From an uncultured Chloroflexales bacterium (GTDB taxonomy: Bacteria > Chloroflexota > Chloroflexia > Chloroflexales > Chloroflexaceae): DNA of 16,220 bases. Under the pieces are notes generated by a model that saw nothing but the letters and a program-made list of their open reading frames with translations, was not told where the DNA came from and searched no databases. The translations under genes were made by a program, and so were the position numbers. The DNA lies in contig CALGUG010000006.1 of NCBI GenBank assembly GCA_937902315.1, forward strand, positions 1-16,220, written 5' to 3'. This document shows positions 14,404 to 16,220 of this stretch, in pieces (positions within the stretch are counted from its first letter, which is position 1; every line of letters starts with the position of its first letter).

Positions 14404-15642
14404 TTGAGCATCGATCGCCAGACTACCGAGCGCAATATGCGCTATCTTGTGATTGAAATTTTCTGGGCAGCGATCTTCAACGGCTGTCTAGCTTTTAACC
14501 AAGCCTACATTATTCGCCTCGGAGGAAGTACCCTGCTTGTGAGTATGCTCACGGCCGGAGCCGCCTTAGTCAACGCCATCTTCGCTATGCCGTTCGCATC
14601 TTTCTTAGAACGGCGCACCAACCACCGTCCTTGGATGATCTGGAGCATCTGTATCGCTCGTCTGGGACACTTAGGCCTGATCTTTATTCCATGGCTGCTC
14701 AACGAAGCGTACCAAGCTGAAGCAGTCGTGCTTCTGTTGATTATTTTAAATGTACCGGTGGCGATGTTTAATGCAGGCTTCTTGCCCATGCATGCCACAG
14801 TTATTCCGCTCAATCGACGCGCTCGAATCTTCTCGGCCCGCAACATCACCTTGGGCGCGACGGTAGCGGTCTGTACCTTTTTGTTTGGGCAATTCCTCGA
14901 CTCGGGCTGGCTTGAATTCCCGCACAACTACCAGGTGCTCTATGCGCTTGGCGTGGTCACAGCGACCTTAAGCACCATCTCGTTGGCCAAGATCGTTATG
15001 CCCGCCAACGTTGTGCCGCCCAAACGCGACAAGAGCGAATCGCTGCTTGACCCGCGCATGTTCAAAATGCTCTGGCGCGAACAGCGGCCATTTATGAACA
15101 TGGTCATCAACACGTTGATCTTCAATATTCCGGCCTGGATGCTGATTCCGCTTCAGCCGATCTATTTTGTGCGTGTGCTCGACGCTAGCGACGCCTGGAT
15201 CGGCTTGCTCACCACCTTGGTGAGCGCGGGCACGATCGGGGGCAACCTGCTGTGGGAGAGGGTCATTCGCCGCAAAGGCTTCATGTGGGCGCTGATTCGC
15301 GGCTGTATTATGAACGCCTTCTACTACATCTTGATCGCGCTCTTCCCGAACCTCACAGCGATTTTGATGTTTGGTTTGATCTCTGGTTTCGTCAACCCAG
15401 GCATCGACCTCAGCCACTTCAACATTCTGTTGGGCGTCTCGCCTGAAGATCGGCGTCCGAGCTACTTGGGTTATTACACAACGATCATGAATATCGGCTC
15501 GTTTGTAGCGCCGCTTTTGGTTGCACCTTTGGCGCTTGTGTTTGGCGAACAGTTGCTTGTACTGATTTTAGGGATTTTTCGCCTTCTGGGTGCAACGCTC
15601 TTCTACTTCAATCGTGTGCAATTCAGCGAAGAAGGGCATTAA
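14404..15642 (+). CDS. Major facilitator superfamily transporter
   Basis: 412 residues with about twelve hydrophobic segments in two six-helix halves. They are joined by a charged cytoplasmic loop near residues 200-230 (PANVVPPKRDKSESLLDPRM). Helix 1 covers roughly 14-36. The loop after helix 2 carries ERRTNHRPW (69-77), a loose version of the MFS motif A, and the loop after helix 8 carries WERVIRRKGF. Proton-coupled export or import of a small solute is expected from the family, but the substrate cannot be read from the sequence. The listed start is TTG with GGTGA five bases upstream; ATG at 14437 (residue 12) is an alternative with a poorer site and would leave the first helix intact. The gene appears monocistronic, with a terminator 25 bp downstream. 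Confidence 0.88.
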   Translation: MSIDRQTTERNMRYLVIEIFWAAIFNGCLAFNQAYIIRLGGSTLLVSMLTAGAALVNAIFAMPFASFLERRTNHRPWMIWSICIARLGHLGLIFIPWLLNEAYQAEAVVLLLIILNVPVAMFNAGFLPMHATVIPLNRRARIFSARNITLGATVAVCTFLFGQFLDSGWLEFPHNYQVLYALGVVTATLSTISLAKIVMPANVVPPKRDKSESLLDPRMFKMLWREQRPFMNMVINTLIFNIPAWMLIPLQPIYFVRVLDASDAWIGLLTTLVSAGTIGGNLLWERVIRRKGFMWALIRGCIMNAFYYILIALFPNLTAILMFGLISGFVNPGIDLSHFNILLGVSPEDRRPSYLGYYTTIMNIGSFVAPLLVAPLALVFGEQLLVLILGIFRLLGATLFYFNRVQFSEEGH

Positions 15643-15667
15643 GCCCATTTATAAGCAGATCAACAAC

Positions 15668-15698
15668 AGAGGGCTTGCAGTATTTGCAAGCCCTCTTT
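15668..15698. terminator. Bidirectional terminator between the MFS and lipoprotein genes
   Basis: A perfect 12-bp stem, AGAGGGCTTGCA (15668-15679) with its complement (15685-15696), encloses a 5-nt loop. TTT follows on the plus strand and a T-rich but mixed tail on the minus strand. Its place between convergent stop codons fits a shared terminator. Confidence 0.7.
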
Positions 15699-15724
15699 GG
15701 CACTCTCTATGCTTTTACAATCTC

Positions 15725-15931
15725 TTAGCGACGTCCGCGTCGGCGACGGCGGCTGCTTCCTCCGCCCCACCAGGTCGAACGCCCTGGATTCGACGAATGT
15801 GCGGTGGGAGTAGGAGTTGGGTTCAGCGCAGGATTGGTGCCCGTAGTTGCCCGTGCGCTACGCCCACACGCCGATAAGACAGCAACCCCGATCAGACCAG
15901 CCCCGATTTGGAAGAAACGTCGTCGATTCAT
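15725..15931 (-). CDS. Small arginine-rich lipoprotein with a Tat-like signal
   Basis: 68 residues. The N-terminus NRRRFFQIG resembles a twin-arginine export motif, followed by a hydrophobic segment and a lipobox VLSAC with Cys22 as the probable lipidated residue. The mature part (about 47 residues) has a Thr/Pro stretch (NPTPTPTAH), then WWGGGSS and a run of arginines to the C-terminus. Such a basic tail outside the membrane could bind anionic wall polymers or nucleic acid, but this is speculation. GAGG lies 12 bases before the ATG. The opposite-strand ORF (15804-16001) lacks any such signals. No family recognised; the coherent signal peptide plus lipobox makes a real gene likely. Confidence 0.7.
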   Translation of the reverse strand: MNRRRFFQIGAGLIGVAVLSACGRSARATTGTNPALNPTPTPTAHSSNPGRSTWWGGGSSRRRRRGRR

Positions 15932-16220
15932 GGATGTAGATTACCTCTTCTTGGTCTTTTTATGCTCTGATCGCGATCATTCTTACACTCATCACATGTA
16001 GATGTACGCACAAACTGCCTTTTGGTTGCACAGCATAGCAAAATGGTTAAGATCGGCTATCATAGAGAGGCGAAGCTAGCCCGCGACGCTTTCTGACGCA
16101 ACTTAACAAGCGTTACTAGCGTCATGCTTATGAAACAGATCAAGCAGCATAAGATTCATCGTGTTATACCAAGTTCGTTTAAAGACTTGCTCACTTGGAA
16201 TGTAAGAAAACTAAACCGGG
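15932..16220. other. Non-coding right end of the window, with a transposon-end-like sequence
   Basis: No gene is evident. GTTATACCAAGTTCGTTT at 16163-16180 resembles the terminal repeat GTTATACCAAATCCGGTT of the 6397-6585 element (14 of 18 identical). It probably marks the left end of another element running out of the window. Confidence 0.5.

Noticed and set aside
1..16220. CRISPR array
   Set aside because: The repeats seen are few, far apart and in both orientations, with no regular spacers and no cas genes.

Overview
The window looks like a chromosomal segment of a filamentous Chloroflexota bacterium, most likely a Herpetosiphon-like member of Chloroflexia. This is inferred from the near-even base composition, rich in GATC/CGATCG words, from a large secreted amidase with Chloroflexota-style adhesive domains and an L-P-L tail, from a short zinc-ribbon protein of a kind I associate with Chloroflexota, and from non-coding DNA full of hairpin repeats. 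The phylum is fairly well supported; the genus is a guess from memory.

Layout. 1-590 is non-coding and holds a perfect hairpin and one copy of an 82-bp repeat. 591-3518 (+) is a 975-residue secreted PGRP/amidase_2 protein with its own strong terminator. A convergent spacer with a 58-bp repeat follows. Then 6178-3932 (-) is a probable two-gene operon, type 2 isopentenyl-diphosphate isomerase (fni) followed by recF. 6397-6585 is a 189-bp MITE-like element just upstream of a tRNA-Leu(UAG) gene (6686-6769), which has a good promoter and terminator. 7099-8616 (+) is a run of small accessory genes: a 102-aa acidic protein, an apparently frameshifted small gene, and a tightly coupled pair of zinc-ribbon and three-helix membrane proteins. 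11415-8656 (-) is a soluble hybrid histidine kinase (four PAS regions, kinase core, receiver).

An AT-rich divergent spacer leads to 11928-13415 (+), an unusually long SGNH/GDSL-type hydrolase. Its leader contains a 9-nt sequence exactly complementary to its own Shine-Dalgarno region. 13416-14027 is a mosaic of repeats that also occur elsewhere in the window. 14404-15642 (+) is a 12-helix MFS transporter, sharing a terminator with a convergent 68-aa arginine-rich lipoprotein (15931-15725, -). The window ends in non-coding DNA with another copy of the transposon-like terminal sequence.

Housekeeping functions (recF, fni, tRNA-Leu) are interleaved with accessory genes and at least four dispersed repeat families. 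I found no CRISPR array, complete insertion sequence, rRNA or recognisable defence system. The best candidates for something undescribed are the zinc-ribbon/membrane pair, the self-complementary leader of the SGNH gene, and the hairpin-bearing MITE family.
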